Assembly (NCBI GenBank): GCA_963729165.1
Contig: CAVSMM010000013.1
Location: 186,001 to 250,000, forward strand
Direction: 5' to 3'
Length of the DNA stretch: 64,000 nt
From: JACCZX01 sp963729165
GTDB lineage: Bacteria; Pseudomonadota; Gammaproteobacteria; Burkholderiales; Burkholderiaceae_F
Shown here: one piece after another, positions 27,666 through 35,880 of the stretch
Layout: each line of letters starts with the position of its first letter
Numbering within the stretch: position 1 is the stretch's first letter
Notes under the pieces: generated by a model
What the model was told of the DNA's origin: nothing
Seen by the model: only the letters and a program-made list of their open reading frames with translations
The model's database searches: none
Position numbers and translations under genes: made by a program

Positions 27666-28523
27666 TTAGATTTCAATCTCACCTTTGAACACGGTCATCG
27701 CAGCACCCGTCATCAGCACGGGCTGCACTGTGTCAAGGCAGCCGCGCCATTCGATCTTTAGTTCGCCGCCGCGCGCGATGACTTTAACCGGAGTATCTAG
27801 CAATCCGCGCCGTATACCGCTGACAACCGCAGCGCAAGCTCCAGTGCCGCACGCTAGCGTCTCTCCCGCGCCACGCTCCCACACACGCAGGCGTACGCAA
27901 TGACGTTCGACAATCTGCATGAAGCCCGCGTTGACCCGATCGCGAAACCGGTGATGGTGTTCGATCAACGGCCCATCGGTCGTGACCGCGGCGGCTTCGA
28001 CATCGCGCACCGTCTGCACTGCATGCGGATTGCCCATCGACAGCACGGCAACTGTCGCGGGATTTGCAGCGTCAAGCTGCCACAAAGGTTGTTCGTGCTC
28101 CATGATCGGGCGCAAGCCGCTCGGGTCGAATCCGGCGGCGGCCGGATCGAAGCGCGGTACTCCCATGTCCACCGTGACCTCGCCATTTTCTTGCAGGCGC
28201 GGCTCGATGATGCCGGCCAACGTCTGAACGCGGATCACCGGCTTCAACGTCAGCCCCTCGTCTTGCACGAACTTGACGAAGCACCGCGCACCATTGCCGC
28301 ACTGCTCGACCTCGCCGCCGTCGCTGTTGAAGATACGATAGCTAAAGTCGACGTCAGGTCGCGGCGCCTGCTCGACCAGCAGGATCTGATCGGCGCCGAC
28401 GCCGAAGCGGCGGTCAGCAAGCAGGCGCAGCTGTTCGGGCGACAAGTCGATGCGTTGCGACACTCCATCTAGCATCACGAAGTCGTTACCTGCGCCGTGC
28501 ATCTTCGTAAAGCGAAGCTTCAT
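27666..28523 (-). CDS. dapF: Diaminopimelate epimerase
   Basis: A 285-residue PLP-independent epimerase converting LL- to meso-diaminopimelate for lysine and peptidoglycan. The two catalytic cysteines lie in EVEQCGNGARC and ETLACGTGACA. The N-terminus FTKMHGAGNDFVMLDG is standard. Its ATG overlaps the lpxL stop (ATGA), so lpxL-dapF-DUF484-xerC form one operon. Reading frame intact. Confidence 0.97.
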   Translation of the reverse strand: MKLRFTKMHGAGNDFVMLDGVSQRIDLSPEQLRLLADRRFGVGADQILLVEQAPRPDVDFSYRIFNSDGGEVEQCGNGARCFVKFVQDEGLTLKPVIRVQTLAGIIEPRLQENGEVTVDMGVPRFDPAAAGFDPSGLRPIMEHEQPLWQLDAANPATVAVLSMGNPHAVQTVRDVEAAAVTTDGPLIEHHHRFRDRVNAGFMQIVERHCVRLRVWERGAGETLACGTGACAAVVSGIRRGLLDTPVKVIARGGELKIEWRGCLDTVQPVLMTGAAMTVFKGEIEI

Positions 28524-29437
28524 CGACTAACGCCTGCGCGAGACACGCGACCATAGACGCTCGCCAGACCGGGCGGCCGCGTCTTGAACCGCCTGTGCGT
28601 CCACATGTACTGATCGGGCATTTTGCTCACCCACCGTTCGATCTCATGATTCATGCGCGCGGTGTCGGCTTCGATCGACGCGCCGGGAAAGTCCGCCCAG
28701 GGTGGCTCAAAGTGCAGCACGTAGCCGTCATCGGTCATCTCGGTGACTGCCATCATCACTTGAGCGCCGACGATGCGTGCGATGCGCGGCACCATCGGAA
28801 TCGTTGCCGCCGGAACGCCAAAGAAGGGAACGAAAATCGAATTGGCCGCGCCAAGGTCCATATCGGGCAGGTAATACAGCGGAAGTCCACTCTTGACGCT
28901 TCGCATCACGGTGCGCATGTCGGCGCCCTGGCGAGCGACCAGCACTGGATCGTTGAATCGCTGCCGCGCGCGCAATAGCCAGGCGTCCCACGCGGGGTTG
29001 GTCTGCGTAGAGTAGATCGAGATGCCGCGCATCAACGTATTGAAGCGGATGCCGCCGGCGTCAAGGCCGACAAAGTGGGGAGCAATCAGGATCAGTGGTT
29101 TGCCGGCAACGGCCTGCAGATGCTCGATGCCCTGCACCTTGACGTACCGTTCCACGGTCGTTACCTCGCCCCTTGACAAAACCGAGCGATCCAACCCGCT
29201 GCGTGCAATGTTCCGGAAACAACGACGCGCGATCTGCGACCGCTCCTGTTCGCTCAGCGCCGGAAAACACAAGCGCAGATTGGCCAGTGTGATTCGCCGT
29301 CGCGGCACGACGGCCCACCACAGCGCATCGCCGATGATGGCGGCCAGGCGAGTGCGTGCGATTTGCGACCAGTTGGACGTCGCATCGATCAGAGCGATCC
29401 ACAGCCTTGCGGATAATCTGCCGATGAGTGCGCTCAA
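28520..29437 (-). CDS. lpxL: Lipid A acyltransferase, LpxL/HtrB family
   Basis: A 305-residue inner-membrane acyltransferase. The HX4D motif is in LIAPHFVGLDAGG (His near 119) and FRNIARSGLD precedes it. Such enzymes transfer a secondary acyl chain to Kdo-lipid A. The only upstream start is a TTG at 29437; no better codon fits the family N-terminus. It diverges from metK with about 160 nt between them. Whether it is the laurate- or myristate-specific paralogue cannot be told. Confidence 0.88.
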   Translation of the reverse strand: MSALIGRLSARLWIALIDATSNWSQIARTRLAAIIGDALWWAVVPRRRITLANLRLCFPALSEQERSQIARRCFRNIARSGLDRSVLSRGEVTTVERYVKVQGIEHLQAVAGKPLILIAPHFVGLDAGGIRFNTLMRGISIYSTQTNPAWDAWLLRARQRFNDPVLVARQGADMRTVMRSVKSGLPLYYLPDMDLGAANSIFVPFFGVPAATIPMVPRIARIVGAQVMMAVTEMTDDGYVLHFEPPWADFPGASIEADTARMNHEIERWVSKMPDQYMWTHRRFKTRPPGLASVYGRVSRAGVSR

Positions 29438-29461
29438 GCTCTAATTGGCGGGTTTCTAATA

Positions 29462-29599
29462 CAATCGCCACTTCGCCGAGTTAACGACAACTTGCGGGGC
29501 GAGCCGGCAGAGCATAGCCGACAGGTGAATCAACCCAGCCGCTAAAGCGTCGCACTCTGAAGAGTGCGAATTGCAACCAACGTTCGCACAGGAGTGACG
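29462..29599 (+). ncRNA. Structured leader upstream of metK (candidate regulatory RNA)
   Basis: The 5' leader contains a run of possible stems: TCGCC/GGCGA enclosing AGTT/AACT (29463-29500), CGGC/GCCG (29506-29522), and a perfect CGCACTC / GAGTGCG hairpin with loop TGAA (29551-29568). It matches no SAM riboswitch class I recognise. A TACAAT box lies just upstream. The leader may regulate metK; this is inference. Confidence 0.35.
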
Positions 29600-30808
29600 A
29601 TGTCAGGCAACTTTCTCTTTACTTCCGAGTCCGTGTCGGAAGGCCATCCGGACAAGGTGTCCGACCAGATCTCAGATGCAATTTTGGACGCGATCCTTGC
29701 GCAGGACCCGCGCTCGCGAGTCGCCGCCGAAACGCTGTGCAACACCGGGCTGGTGGTGCTGGCCGGTGAAATCACGACCAACGCGCACGTCGATTACATC
29801 GAAGTGACACGCCGCACAATCAAGCGCATCGGCTACGACAACACCGACTTTGGCATCGACTACAAAGGCTGCGCGGTGCTGGTCGCTTACGACAAGCAGA
29901 GCAATGACATCGCGCAAGGTGTCGATCACGCCAATGACGATTATTTGAATCAGGGCGCCGGCGACCAGGGCTTGATGTTCGGCTATGCGTGTGACGAAAC
30001 ACCCGAGCTGATGCCGGCGCCGATTTATTACGCGCACCGTCTGGTCGAGCGCCAGGCCGATCTCCGCCGCGATGGTCGAATGCCATACCTGCGCCCCGAT
30101 GCAAAGAGTCAGGTCACGATGCGGTACGTGGACGGCAAGCCGCAATCGATCGACACCGTCGTGCTCTCATCGCAACACGCGCCGGAAATGTCTGATGGCA
30201 AGGTAATGAAGAAAGAGTTCACTGAAGCGGTCATCGAGCAGATCATCAAACCAGCGCTTCCGCCCGAGTGGCTAAAGAACACGCGTTATCTGGTCAATCC
30301 GACCGGACGCTTCGTCGTGGGCGGCCCGCAAGGCGACTGCGGGCTGACCGGCCGCAAAATAATCGTCGACACTTACGGCGGCGCCTGCCCGCACGGAGGT
30401 GGCGCGTTCTCGGGCAAGGATCCATCGAAGGTCGATCGCTCTGCGGCCTACGCCGCGCGCTATGTCGCGAAGAACGTCGTCGCCGCAGGTCTCGCCCGCC
30501 AGTGTCAGGTGCAGGTCGCCTACGCGATCGGAGTTGCGCAGCCGATGAACATCACCGTTTACACCGAAGGTACCGGCGTGATTCCGGATGAGCAAATCAG
30601 CAAGCTGGTCGCCGAGCATTTCGACCTGCGGCCGCGAGGAATCATTCAGATGCTCGATCTTCTGCGGCCGATCTATGAAAAGACGGCCGCCTACGGACAC
30701 TTCGGGCGCGATGAGCCCGAGTTCAGCTGGGAGCGCACCGATCGCGCCGCGTTGCTTGCCGACGCAGCAGGTATCAAGCGTCGGGCCGGCGAAGCTATTC
30801 CGGCTTAG
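29600..30808 (+). CDS. metK: S-adenosylmethionine synthase
   Basis: A 402-residue enzyme making SAM from methionine and ATP. Visible are FTSESVSEGHPDKVSDQISDA, the hexapeptide GAGDQG and the P-loop-like GGGAFSGKDPSKVDRS. The start at 29600 has GGAG nine bases upstream. It stands alone but next to ahcY and metF, so the SAM cycle is grouped here. Reading frame intact. Confidence 0.97.
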   Translation: MSGNFLFTSESVSEGHPDKVSDQISDAILDAILAQDPRSRVAAETLCNTGLVVLAGEITTNAHVDYIEVTRRTIKRIGYDNTDFGIDYKGCAVLVAYDKQSNDIAQGVDHANDDYLNQGAGDQGLMFGYACDETPELMPAPIYYAHRLVERQADLRRDGRMPYLRPDAKSQVTMRYVDGKPQSIDTVVLSSQHAPEMSDGKVMKKEFTEAVIEQIIKPALPPEWLKNTRYLVNPTGRFVVGGPQGDCGLTGRKIIVDTYGGACPHGGGAFSGKDPSKVDRSAAYAARYVAKNVVAAGLARQCQVQVAYAIGVAQPMNITVYTEGTGVIPDEQISKLVAEHFDLRPRGIIQMLDLLRPIYEKTAAYGHFGRDEPEFSWERTDRAALLADAAGIKRRAGEAIPA

Positions 30809-31047
30809 CGTGGTGCAAAACGTAGCGAGCAGCCGCGAGGTTGCGTGAGGAGCGCACACGTACGTTAGGTACCGCGGGGACCGGAGACGGAAGATCCGAG
30901 CGCAGTAGTTTTGCGCCGCGCTGCCTCAGAACAGTCCGATGATGCGACCATCGTCATCGATGTCGATCGCGGCCGACGACGATTGGGCGCTCAGCATGCT
31001 AGGCGTACCGTCATAGAGGTCCGTCTACCGACGTCGATAGGCTGTCT

Positions 31048-31053
31048 TATACT
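31048..31053 (+). promoter_or_regulatory. Candidate -10 element for the ahcY transcript
   Basis: TATACT lies so that transcription would begin near 31060, immediately before the first stem of the SAH riboswitch. No strong -35 element is visible. Confidence 0.5.
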
Positions 31054-31061
31054 TCGGTTTG

Positions 31062-31147
31062 CTTCGAGGAGCGTTGCGACAGTTCGTGCAGGACTGCCAG
31101 GCTCGAAGCGGTTCGGATCTCACCGGACTCGTAATAACGGCGCTCGC
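31062..31147 (+). ncRNA. SAH riboswitch
   Basis: The conserved core CGAGGAGCGTTGCGACAG, the CAGGCTCG segment and the closing AACGGCGCTC match the S-adenosylhomocysteine riboswitch. P1 pairs GAGCG (31069-31073) with CGCTC (31141-31145). P2 pairs CAGTTC with GGACTG around a GTGCA loop. The pseudoknot helix pairs CTTCGAG (31062-31068) with CTCGAAG (31102-31108). SAH binding turns on ahcY to remove the inhibitor. The ahcY ribosome binding site AAAGGAG follows at 31157. Confidence 0.92.
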
Positions 31148-31170
31148 GAACCCTTCAAAGGAGCCGCGAG

Positions 31171-32595
31171 ATGAGCGCCGTATTAAAACCCTCTCAACAA
31201 TCTTCGAGCGACTGCGTCGTCGCCGACCTTGCACTGGCCGACTGGGGCCGCAAGGAAATTCGCATCGCCGAAACCGAAATGCCGGGATTGATGGCGATTC
31301 GCGACGAGTATGCGACAGCACGGCCGTTGCGCGGGGCGCGCATCACCGGCTCTCTGCATATGACGATTCAAACTGCGGTGCTGATCGAAACGCTGCAGGC
31401 GCTGGGCGCGACGGTCCGGTGGGCAAGCTGCAACATCTTCTCGACGCAAGATCATGCCGCGGCTGCGATCGCCGCCAGCGGGACAGCCGTTTTCGCGGTT
31501 AAAGGCGAATCGCTGGCCGACTACTGGGACTACACACATCGGATCTTCGAGTGGCCCGATGGCGGCTACAGCAACATGATTCTCGATGATGGCGGCGATG
31601 CGACGTTGCTGCTGCATCTTGGAAGCAAAGCCGAGAAGGACACGAGCGTGATCTCCAAGCCTGGCAGCGAAGAAGAAGAATTCCTGTTCGCATCGATCAA
31701 GGCCAAGCTCGCGCACGACGGCTCCTGGTATTCGACACGCTTGGCGAAGATCAAGGGCGTCACCGAGGAGACCACGACCGGTGTCAAGCGCCTGTATCAG
31801 ATGGCGAAGGAAGGCAAGCTGGCGTTTCCGGCGATCAACGTCAACGACTCGGTGACGAAAAGCAAGTTCGACAACCTGTATGGTTGCCGCGAATCTCTGG
31901 TCGACGGCATCAAGCGCGCCACTGACGTGATGATTGCCGGAAAGGTTGCGGTAGTCGCCGGCTACGGCGACGTCGGCAAGGGCTCGGCTCAAGCGCTGCG
32001 CGCGTTATCGGCGCAGGTCTGGGTGACCGAGATCGACCCGATCTGCGCACTGCAGGCTGCGATGGAAGGCTACCGGGTGGTCACGATGGATTACGCCGCC
32101 GACAAGGCGGATATCTTTGTCACGGCTACCGGCAACTTCCATGTGATCACTCACGATCACATGGCAAAGATGAAGGATCAGGCGATCGTCTGCAACATCG
32201 GACACTTCGATAACGAAATCGATATCGCCGGAGTCAAGCAATACACCTGGGAGAACATCAAGCCGCAGGTCGATCACATCATCTTCCCCAACGGCAAGCG
32301 AATCATCCTGCTGGCCGAAGGCCGACTGGTCAACCTGGGCTGCGGAACGGGCCATCCGAGCTACGTGATGTCAAGCTCGTTCGCCAATCAGGTGATCGCG
32401 CAGATCGAACTGTTCACCAACACCGACAAGTATCCGGTCGGCGTCTACGTGCTGCCAAAGCACCTCGACGAGAAAGTGGCGCGCTTGCAGCTGAAGAAGC
32501 TCAATGCGCAGCTGACCGAGCTCAGCGACGCGCAAGCGCGCTATATCAGCGTGGCAAAGGACGGACCGTACAAGCCGGATCACTATCGCTACTAA
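31171..32595 (+). CDS. ahcY: Adenosylhomocysteinase
   Basis: A 474-residue NAD-dependent enzyme hydrolysing S-adenosylhomocysteine to adenosine and homocysteine. The GYGDVGKGSAQALRALSAQVWVTE nucleotide fold and the SKFDNLYGCRESLVDGIKRATD region are standard. It is the first gene behind the SAH riboswitch; a membrane protein gene and metF follow closely, so SAH also induces homocysteine remethylation capacity. Reading frame intact. Confidence 0.98.
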   Translation: MSAVLKPSQQSSSDCVVADLALADWGRKEIRIAETEMPGLMAIRDEYATARPLRGARITGSLHMTIQTAVLIETLQALGATVRWASCNIFSTQDHAAAAIAASGTAVFAVKGESLADYWDYTHRIFEWPDGGYSNMILDDGGDATLLLHLGSKAEKDTSVISKPGSEEEEFLFASIKAKLAHDGSWYSTRLAKIKGVTEETTTGVKRLYQMAKEGKLAFPAINVNDSVTKSKFDNLYGCRESLVDGIKRATDVMIAGKVAVVAGYGDVGKGSAQALRALSAQVWVTEIDPICALQAAMEGYRVVTMDYAADKADIFVTATGNFHVITHDHMAKMKDQAIVCNIGHFDNEIDIAGVKQYTWENIKPQVDHIIFPNGKRIILLAEGRLVNLGCGTGHPSYVMSSSFANQVIAQIELFTNTDKYPVGVYVLPKHLDEKVARLQLKKLNAQLTELSDAQARYISVAKDGPYKPDHYRY

Positions 32596-32613
32596 CAAGC
32601 GCTGGAGACTGCC

Positions 32614-32958
32614 ATGCGGCTACTGCTGGTTTGGATTCTGAATGCGATCGCGCTTCTTGCGGTCGCTTACCTGTTCCCTGGCGTTCAGATTCAGGACTGG
32701 CAAGCAGCGGCAGTAGCGGCGCTGGTGCTCGGCCTCGTCAACGCGCTGGTCAAGCCGATCCTCGTGATTCTGACGCTGCCGGTGACGATCCTGACGCTGG
32801 GGTTATTCCTGCTTGTCATCAACGCGCTGCTTTTCTGGGCCGTCGCGACGCTGCTGCCGGGCTTCAACGTCGGCGGCTTCGGCTCCGCATTTGTGGGCGC
32901 GCTCTTGTACAGCGTCATCGCATGGCTGCTGTCGATGCTGATTCCGGATCGCAAGTAG
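32614..32958 (+). CDS. YvlD-like (phage holin family 4) membrane protein
   Basis: A 114-residue protein with four hydrophobic helices, including NALVKPILVILTLPVTILTLGLF, the YvlD/DUF360 signature often labelled phage holin family. No phage genes are nearby. It occurs between ahcY and metF in many Betaproteobacteria. Its function in the methionine cycle, if any, is unknown. Reading frame intact. Confidence 0.88.
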   Translation: MRLLLVWILNAIALLAVAYLFPGVQIQDWQAAAVAALVLGLVNALVKPILVILTLPVTILTLGLFLLVINALLFWAVATLLPGFNVGGFGSAFVGALLYSVIAWLLSMLIPDRK

Positions 32959-33791
32959 CAAGCACTTGGACAAACATCAGCTTCGAGTTTTTTCCGCCGC
33001 GCACCGCCGAAGGAGCAACCAAGCTTCGGCAGGTGCGCGCGCAGCTTGCGAAGCTGAAGCCCGAGTATTTCTCAGTGACGTTTGGCGCCGGTGGTTCGAC
33101 GCGCGAAGGCACGCTGAATACCGTAATGGAGATTCACCGCGAAGGACTGTCCGTCGCGCCGCATATCTCGTGCATCGGGACGTCGCGCGATTCGGTGCGG
33201 GCGTTGCTCGAGGGCTATCGCGGACACGGCATTCACCGGCTGGTTGCTCTGCGCGGCGACGTGCCCTCAGGGGCTGCGGGAGGGGCTGGAGACTTTCAAT
33301 ACGCCAATCAACTCGTCGAATTCATTCGCGCCGAAACGGGCGACTGGTTTGAGGTGGAAGTTGCGGCGTATCCCGAGTATCACCCGCAAGCGCGCTCGCC
33401 CGCGGATGATCTGCAAAGCTTTGTGCGCAAGGTCAACGCCGGAGCCGATTCGGCGATTACGCAGTACTTTTACAACTTCGATGCCTATGCCCGATTTGTC
33501 GACGACGTACGCGCATTGGGCTGCACGGTTCCGATCGTCGCCGGCGTCATGCCGATCGTCAGCTACACGCAGCTTGCGCGCTTCTCCGACGCTTGCGGCG
33601 CCGAAATTCCGCGCTGGGTAAGGCGGCGGCTCGAAAGCTTCGGTGATGACCGCGCGTCGATTCGGGAGTTTGGATTGGACGTGGTCACCGACCTATGCGA
33701 GCGCCTGCTTGCGGCCGGCGCACCCGGCCTGCACTTTTACACGCTGAACCAGGCCGAGGCTACCGTCGAACTGTGCGAGCGCCTGCGCTAG
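32922..33791 (+). CDS. metF: Methylenetetrahydrofolate reductase
   Basis: A 289-residue flavoenzyme reducing 5,10-methylene-THF to 5-methyl-THF for methionine synthesis. Motifs are NISFEFFPPRTAEGA, FSVTFGAGGSTREGT, LVALRGDVPSG and GVMPIVSYTQL. The only in-frame ATG before the conserved start is at 32922, inside the end of the upstream membrane protein gene (37-nt overlap); a lost base near 32966 is an alternative explanation. Fits the SAH-riboswitch operon. Confidence 0.93.
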   Translation: MAAVDADSGSQVASTWTNISFEFFPPRTAEGATKLRQVRAQLAKLKPEYFSVTFGAGGSTREGTLNTVMEIHREGLSVAPHISCIGTSRDSVRALLEGYRGHGIHRLVALRGDVPSGAAGGAGDFQYANQLVEFIRAETGDWFEVEVAAYPEYHPQARSPADDLQSFVRKVNAGADSAITQYFYNFDAYARFVDDVRALGCTVPIVAGVMPIVSYTQLARFSDACGAEIPRWVRRRLESFGDDRASIREFGLDVVTDLCERLLAAGAPGLHFYTLNQAEATVELCERLR

Positions 33792-34139
33792 ATTTCGTTC
33801 TTTCGCGGACACTGTGTTTGACTGGGATGACGGCCGCAACCCGACCTGACGCAGCCATCGCGCCACTCGCCGGCGGACATCGCGCGCGATGGTCAGCAGG
33901 CTCTGCGGCTCAAGAAGCTGTACGCGAACCGGCGTCAATGCTTCGATCACAGCCAACCCATGGCCGCCCAGCGTAGCTTCCTCGCCGCTGGCTAGAAACG
34001 CGTCGCGTAGATCGCCCTCCTCGGTCAGCCAGACGCGGCCCGATAAAACCCTTACTCGCTCACCTCGCGTCGACGAAAGAGGCAGCAGCGTGCCGCCGGG
34101 CAGGTCGAGGGTCTTGAATACTGTCGTTTGATAGTCCAT
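33693..34139 (-). CDS. DUF2917 domain protein
   Basis: A 148-residue protein with a cupin-like DUF2917 core at residues 1-85 (RVRVLSGRVWLTEEGDLRDAFLASGE). In the Burkholderiales it commonly pairs with a divergent LysR gene, as here. The 3' end overlaps metF by 99 nt, which is unusual. A single base change near 33800 would end the protein at about 115 residues (stop near 33790), so the last 30 residues may be artefact. Function unknown. Confidence 0.7.
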   Translation of the reverse strand: MDYQTTVFKTLDLPGGTLLPLSSTRGERVRVLSGRVWLTEEGDLRDAFLASGEEATLGGHGLAVIEALTPVRVQLLEPQSLLTIARDVRRRVARWLRQVGLRPSSQSNTVSAKERNLAQALAQFDGSLGLVQRVKVQAGCAGRKQALA

Positions 34140-34150
34140 TTTGTACTCCT

Positions 34151-34166
34151 ATGCGCTTTTCGCATG
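34151..34166. promoter_or_regulatory. Repeat motif 1 in the DUF2917-LysR gap
   Basis: ATGCGCTTTTCGCATG, a quasi-palindrome directly upstream of the DUF2917 start. It recurs at 34239-34254. Candidate operator for the adjacent LysR regulator. Confidence 0.5.
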
Positions 34167-34192
34167 CTCTTGCGCTGCGATGTAGGCATTAA

Positions 34193-34207
34193 ATGCCCGT
34201 AGGGCAT
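34193..34207. promoter_or_regulatory. Palindrome between the two repeat motifs
   Basis: ATGCCC GTA GGGCAT, a perfect 6-bp inverted repeat lying midway in the divergent promoter region. Possible regulator site; no known consensus is matched. Confidence 0.35.
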
Positions 34208-34238
34208 CAGTGACAAACGAAATAATCGCAGTTGATGC

Positions 34239-34254
34239 ATGCGTTTTTCACATG
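34239..34254. promoter_or_regulatory. Repeat motif 2 in the DUF2917-LysR gap
   Basis: ATGCGTTTTTCACATG, 14 of 16 bases identical to the motif at 34151, in the same orientation, just upstream of the LysR start. Confidence 0.5.
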
Positions 34255-34266
34255 TATCGTGCCTCC

Positions 34267-35222
34267 ATGAAATCTCCGCATCCCCTGGCGCCTTCGCGGC
34301 GCGCACGCACGATTGGCCTGAGCGCTCTACGTGGCTTTGAAGCGTCAGCACGCCGAATGTCATTTACGCTGGCCGCCTCCGAGCTGAACCTGACGCAGTC
34401 TTCGATCAGCCGGCAGGTTGCAGAGCTCGAGCGCCAGATCGGCACCGCATTGTTCGCCCGGCAAACGCGGTCACTGGCGCTGACGGCTGCCGGACATCGG
34501 TTCTTTCAGGCTGCACAGCAAGCGCTGAAGCAGATCGATCGTGCCGTCGAAGACATTCGCGGGCCGCGCAACGCGGCCCGCGTGACGATCACCACGTACG
34601 CATCGTTTGCATCGCTTTGGCTCGTGCCACGACTGGCGATGTTTCAGCGAGAGCATCCGCATATTGAGCTGCGCATCGACGCCAGCGATCGCTTTATCGA
34701 CATCGATGCGGAGGCCGTCGACGTGGCCATCCGCTGGACAGGGTCGACTTCGCTGCCAAATGGGGCAGTGCCGATGCATCAGGAGGAAGTTGTGCCCGCG
34801 CTGTCCCCGCTGCTGCTCGAGCGAAGCGGAGTCATATTGAAGAAACCGCAGGACTTGTTTCAATTGCCACTGCTGGAACTAGACGAATCGTTGCCCACAT
34901 CGGCAACCAGCGCCTGGCCAACGTGGTTCGAATTTGCCGGCGTACGCGCGGCGCCGCCGGCACCACGTCTGATGTTCACATTCGTCGATCAATCGGTGCA
35001 AGCCGCTATACGCGGCCAGGGAGTCGTGCTAACGCGCTCGCCGTTCGTCGACGAGCTGGTGGCCGCGGCGAACTGATCACGCCCTTTCCAAAGCTCAGGA
35101 TGCCGACCGGCCACCAGTACGCGCTGATCGCAAACTCGAACACCCGGGACACCGCGCACGTTGCTGCGTTCTGCAACTGGATTCGCGCGGAATTTGAACA
35201 TGGACCGCTGCGGCAGACGTGA
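34267..35222 (+). CDS. LysR-type regulator, GcvA-like (one frameshift)
   Basis: LysR-family transcription regulator of about 318 residues. The N-terminal helix-turn-helix (about 20-78, LSALRGFEASARRMSFTLAA) and the effector domain VTITTYASFASLWLVPRL match the GcvA group. Near 35067 one base is missing (GCGGCGAACTG where GCGGGCGAACTG fits), and the C-terminus continues as ELITPFPKL in the next frame to 35222. ATG codons at 34252 and 34267 are both possible. It is divergent to the DUF2917 gene and probably controls it. Confidence 0.85.
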
Positions 35223-35242
35223 ACCGGAGTGAAACGGCAACG

Positions 35243-35806
35243 CTAATACACCGCAGCGTCGGTGATGACGACATCCATTTTTACATCGTAGGGCTGCGGC
35301 TCGATGGTCTGCAATCGTGCATCTTCAAAGGCGACGCCCACAACGAGCGGAAAAGGTATCAACGCAGCCAGCGTCCGGTCGTAATAACCGCCACCGTAAC
35401 CGAGACGAAAGCGTTGTTCGTCAAACCCAAGGCAAGGAACCAACAAGCACTCGGGCTGAACTGCCCGACCCTGCGCCGGCACCGGAATCCCGAAGTCACC
35501 TGCGCGCATCGGCGAGTCGGCGGTCCAGGCATGAAACGCAAGCACCCTGCCATCGATCACCGGAAGCGCCGCAACACGCCGGGCATCCAGCGCTTGCCAA
35601 TCAGCAATGACCGTACGCAGATCGGGCTCACCCTGAATCGGAAAGTAAAACCCGACGGCGTGTACGTCGGCCTGCTGCAGCCAATCGGCTACACGCCGTT
35701 GCAAGCTCGTTTCCAGTTCGGTCCGGTTGACAAGCGCTGCGCGCGATTCAATCAGGCGTGCACGCTGCAACTTCTTATGGGCTCGACTATCCAACCACCG
35801 CCCCAA
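35243..35806 (-). CDS. 5-formyltetrahydrofolate cyclo-ligase
   Basis: About 187 residues. The C-terminal LGYGGGYYDRTLA is the signature of 5-FCL (YgfA), and KKLQRARLIESRAAL opens the fold. It recycles 5-formyl-THF to methenyl-THF. The start is uncertain: the frame opens with TTG at 35806, 74 nt from the divergent slt start, and no ATG is available. It lies on the strand opposite to LysR, stops 20 nt from it. Confidence 0.9.
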   Translation of the reverse strand: MGRWLDSRAHKKLQRARLIESRAALVNRTELETSLQRRVADWLQQADVHAVGFYFPIQGEPDLRTVIADWQALDARRVAALPVIDGRVLAFHAWTADSPMRAGDFGIPVPAQGRAVQPECLLVPCLGFDEQRFRLGYGGGYYDRTLAALIPFPLVVGVAFEDARLQTIEPQPYDVKMDVVITDAAVY

Positions 35807-35880
35807 GCCACAAAGAAACGCTGCGCATCAGTTGCAATTACCGCCTTCACGCGCGTAGTGCATGATCTAATTCGCGTCCA

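Noticed and set aside
30809..30920. Possible third copy of the palindromic repeat, or a metK terminator, with GCAAAAC / GTTTTGC ends
   Set aside because: Only short resemblance to the two clear copies and no stable T-rich hairpin; too weak to annotate.
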